This document shows positions 6,736-8,392 of a stretch of DNA of 8,392 nt, in pieces. The stretch covers positions 1 to 8,392 of the forward strand of contig WRMM01000070.1 in NCBI GenBank assembly GCA_009777135.1, read 5' to 3'. Below the pieces are notes generated by a model. That model had not been told where the DNA came from, made no database searches, and saw only the letters and a list, made by a program, of their open reading frames with translations. The stretch's first letter is position 1. Each line of letters opens with the position of its first letter. The translations under genes and the position numbers were made by a program. This DNA is from Candidatus Fibrimonadales bacterium (GTDB taxonomy: Bacteria; Fibrobacterota; Fibrobacteria; Fibrobacterales; Fibrobacteraceae).

Positions 6736-6799
6736 ATATATCACGTAAAGTCCCCCGACAAAGTGTGAATATATCACGTAAAGTCCCCCGACAAAGTGT
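6709..6799. repeat. Three tandem 33-bp repeats (third copy 25 bp)
   Basis: The unit starts cacgtaaagtcccccgacaa and ends in gaatatat. Copies begin at 6709, 6742 and 6775. Copies 1 and 2 are identical over 33 bp; copy 3 matches for 25 bp and then passes into the promoter of the next gene. Each unit holds AAAGTC and AAAGTG 13 bp apart and is bounded by CAC and GTG. The first copy supplies the end and stop codon of the hisN-like gene. The third copy covers the expected -35 position of the downstream promoter. There are no spacers, so it is not a CRISPR array. Confidence 0.95.
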
Positions 6800-6803
6800 A
6801 AAA

Positions 6804-6813
6804 TTTCTATATT
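6804..6813 (+). promoter_or_regulatory. Promoter -10 region (TTTCTATATT) of the AAA_14/DUF4143 gene
   Basis: TTTCTATATT lies directly after the 33-bp repeats, with TATATT at 6808-6813. No -35 match exists; that place (about 6785-6790) falls in the third repeat copy, which could hold an activator or repressor site instead. The start codon is 22 nt downstream, so this gene has a short normal leader. Confidence 0.6.
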
Positions 6814-6823
6814 ATAGCTTGAA

Positions 6824-6828
6824 AGAGG
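6824..6828 (+). promoter_or_regulatory. Shine-Dalgarno AGAGG for the AAA_14/DUF4143 gene
   Basis: AGAGG within GAAAGAGG lies 7 nt before the ATG at 6836, a normal spacing, and fixes that start. It is the only one of the four genes preceded by TTTCTATATT that also has a Shine-Dalgarno. Confidence 0.7.
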
Positions 6829-6835
6829 TAAAAAT

Positions 6836-8146
6836 ATGAAAAGGAATATTATTAAAAGCCTTATAGCTTGGAAAAATTCCAAACTGAGAAAGCCTTTGAT
6901 TCTCTATGGAGCAAGGCAGGTTGGCAAAACCTGGCTGCTTAAAGAATTTGGCAAAAAAGAATACAAGCAAACCATATATTTGAATTTTGACGAAGATTTG
7001 CGGCTTAGCGATTATTTTCAGCAAGACCTTGACACAGAGCGCATAATAGGCGCATTAGAAGGCCATTTTAATGCGAAAATAACGCCAAGCAGCACTTTGC
7101 TCATTTTTGATGAAATACAGGAATGCCAAAGAGCAAAAGATTCTCTTAAATATTTTAAAGAAAACGCCCCGCAATACCACATTGCTGCCGCTGGCAGTTT
7201 TTTAGGCGTGGCAAGCGGAAAATTTCCCGTTGGTCAGGTAGATAGCTTTACGCTTTACCCAATGTCTTTTTATGAATTTTTGAAAGCGGCAGGGCATGAA
7301 ATATTGCTGGAAAATATAAATGAATTAAACCCTGTATTGGAAAACATGCATGGCTTGCTAACTGATATGTTAAAAACATATTTTTACGTTGGCGGAATGC
7401 CCGAGGTTGTTTATGTTTTTACGCAAACAAAGGATTTGGCAAAGGTTAGAGAAACTCAAAACGGAATTCTTGAAGATTACAAAAAAGATTTTTCCAAGCA
7501 CATAACGCCAAATGATATTCCAAAAGTCAGAATGCTTTGGGATTCAATACCTTCCCATTTAGCAAGAGAAAAGAAAAAATTCATTTACAAAGATATTAAA
7601 AGCGGCGGCAGAGCCAGCGAATTTGAAAATGCTTTGGACTGGCTTGTGAATACAGGTCTTGTATATAAAATAAAACGGACTTTAAGCCCCAAGCTTCCGC
7701 TTGCGCGCGACCAAGTCCGAGAAGCTTTTAAGCTGTTCATGCTAGACACTGGTTTGCTGTGCGCCAAAACAAACGTTGATATATCCTTGTTTTATATAGC
7801 GGAGCCAAGGATTTTTGACGATTTTCACGGAGCGCTCACAGAGCAGTATGTTTGCCAAGAATTGAAATGCTCTACAGCGAATCCAATTTTTTACTGGGGG
7901 CGAGATAAAGGCGATGCAGAAATTGATTTTATTATGCAGCATAAAAACGAGGTTGTTCCCATAGAAGTTAAATCTGGTAAAAATACGCAGGCAAAATCTT
8001 TAAAAGTGTATATGGAAGAATACAAACCCAAAATGGCAGTTAGAACATCTCTGAAAAACTGGCGCAAAGATGCCCAATCCCCAATTTTACGAGAAATCCC
8101 GCTTTATATGATTGAATCTATTGAAAAACTGTTGATGGCTGATTAA
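6836..8146 (+). CDS. AAA_14 / DUF4143 family ATPase
   Basis: This 436-residue protein has the layout of the common AAA_14-DUF4143 family, whose cellular role is not established. The Walker A is GARQVGKT (25-32), the Walker B is LLIFDEIQ (88-95, D92 and E93), and a sensor-like AAAGSFLG segment lies at 117-124, followed by LYPMSFYEFL. The second half carries the DUF4143 region (YVGGMPEVV, then VNTGLVYKI and FKLFMLDTGLL) and ends with a PD-(D/E)XK-like core: E362 and D364 in AEIDFI, then E377-V-K379 in PIEVKSG. The nuclease-like residues are intact, though activity is not proven for the family. It is a stand-alone gene with its own promoter and a Shine-Dalgarno 7 nt before the ATG. No partner gene of a known system is adjacent. 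Such genes are often accessory and patchily distributed, which is family knowledge rather than something seen here. Confidence 0.92.
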   Translation: MKRNIIKSLIAWKNSKLRKPLILYGARQVGKTWLLKEFGKKEYKQTIYLNFDEDLRLSDYFQQDLDTERIIGALEGHFNAKITPSSTLLIFDEIQECQRAKDSLKYFKENAPQYHIAAAGSFLGVASGKFPVGQVDSFTLYPMSFYEFLKAAGHEILLENINELNPVLENMHGLLTDMLKTYFYVGGMPEVVYVFTQTKDLAKVRETQNGILEDYKKDFSKHITPNDIPKVRMLWDSIPSHLAREKKKFIYKDIKSGGRASEFENALDWLVNTGLVYKIKRTLSPKLPLARDQVREAFKLFMLDTGLLCAKTNVDISLFYIAEPRIFDDFHGALTEQYVCQELKCSTANPIFYWGRDKGDAEIDFIMQHKNEVVPIEVKSGKNTQAKSLKVYMEEYKPKMAVRTSLKNWRKDAQSPILREIPLYMIESIEKLLMAD

Positions 8147-8210
8147 AGAGCCAAGGATTTTTTGCCCCAATAACGCAGATAGCAAGCCAAACGTATTTAT
8201 GCTGCTAGAA

Positions 8211-8223
8211 TTTTTTCTATATT
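8211..8223 (+). promoter_or_regulatory. Promoter -10 region (TTTCTATATT) of the last, partial gene
   Basis: A T-run followed by TTTCTATATT, with TATATT at 8218-8223, repeats the pattern seen at 1031-1043 almost exactly (TTTTTTCTATATTC in both). The ATG at 8234 is 10 nt further on, leaving a leader of only about 3-4 nt. No convincing -35 box or terminator is seen in 8147-8210. Confidence 0.6.
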
Positions 8224-8233
8224 CTCTACACTT

Positions 8234-8392
8234 ATGAACCTATCCAAACAAGTGCGCGGGCATTTCTTGTGCTATGACATTAGCCAAGAATTTACTTCTG
8301 CTCAGGTGCTTAAACACAAATTATTCTTGATGGACGAAATCAAGGACTCCAAGCTTGATATGGCTTTTGATATGCGCAATACCCTGCGCATA
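8234..8392 (+). CDS. Unrecognised protein, 3'-truncated by window edge
   Basis: An open frame of 53 codons runs from ATG at 8234 to the right edge without a stop. It begins MNLSKQVRGHFLCYDISQEF and continues with a charged, helical-looking stretch; there is no signal peptide or membrane helix in the visible part. I do not recognise the family. That it is a real gene is supported by the promoter-like TTTCTATATT just upstream in the same geometry as other starts here, and by the lack of any better frame. There is no Shine-Dalgarno. Function cannot be assigned from the visible part. Confidence 0.6.
   Translation, partial: MNLSKQVRGHFLCYDISQEFTSAQVLKHKLFLMDEIKDSKLDMAFDMRNTLRI

Noticed and set aside
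6709..6799. CRISPR array
   Set aside because: The copies are directly abutting with no spacers, and no cas gene is nearby.
6634..6882. Minus-strand open frame with a repeated FVGGLYVIYSH-type peptide
   Set aside because: The peptide repetition is just the 33-bp DNA repeat read in reverse; 33 is divisible by three so the frame stays open. There is no family resemblance, and it overlaps the hisN-like gene and a promoter.
4225..8146. A known TIR-based defence system (Thoeris, or TIR-effector CBASS)
   Set aside because: No ThsA-like protein and no nucleotidyltransferase is present. The AAA_14/DUF4143 ATPase has its own promoter behind the repeats and is not an established partner of TIR proteins.
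8147..8210. Terminator after the AAA_14/DUF4143 gene
   Set aside because: There is a short T-run near 8158-8163, but I find no stem of useful length before it.

Overview
The window is a stretch of ordinary-looking bacterial chromosome with moderately low GC. It most likely comes from a member of the Fibrobacterota (Fibrobacter or a gut relative). The main evidence is the truncated first gene, which encodes a FISUMP domain ('Fibrobacter succinogenes major paralogous domain'), a family strongly expanded in that phylum. A second lineage-style signal is the string TTTCTATATT, which sits just upstream of four gene starts and looks like the house -10 promoter element. I see no rRNA, tRNA, insertion sequence, phage gene or CRISPR array.

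Layout. (1) Positions 1-502, plus strand: the 3' part of a FISUMP surface protein. (2) Positions 499-999, minus strand: a DNA-deoxyinosine (hypoxanthine) glycosylase that converges on gene 1 with a 4-bp overlap. (3) Positions 1000-1049: a short divergent promoter region with an 8-bp-arm inverted repeat. (4) Positions 1050-4192, plus strand: a two-gene operon of a membrane-anchored GAF/degenerate-GGDEF protein fused by a TAATG overlap to a sodium:solute symporter. (5) Positions 4225-6735, plus strand: a second operon that starts from a TTGAAA-17-TATATT promoter. It encodes a transmembrane TIR-domain protein with a cysteine-containing C-terminal region predicted to be outside the membrane, an exported TlpA-like thioredoxin (CIPC), and an inositol-monophosphatase-family enzyme most like histidinol-phosphatase HisN. 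(6) Positions 6709-6799: three tandem 33-bp repeats that form the end of the hisN-like gene and run up to the next promoter. (7) Positions 6836-8146, plus strand: an AAA_14/DUF4143 ATPase. (8) From 8234 to the right edge: the first 53 codons of an unrecognised gene with its own promoter.

How the parts may work together. The GAF/GGDEF protein and the symporter are probably translated as a pair, suggesting a sensor or scaffold tied to solute uptake. The TIR protein and thioredoxin sit 9 nt apart. The TIR domain keeps its catalytic-type glutamate, and its C-terminal part carries four cysteines in the compartment where the thioredoxin should act, so a redox link is possible but unproven. Three (perhaps four) of the promoter/start pairs are so close that the mRNAs should be leaderless or nearly so, whereas operon-internal genes rely on Shine-Dalgarno sites or coupling. 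No complete known defence system is present. The most noteworthy items are the TIR-TM-Cys/thioredoxin pair, the 33-bp repeat array over a promoter, and the leaderless promoter geometry.
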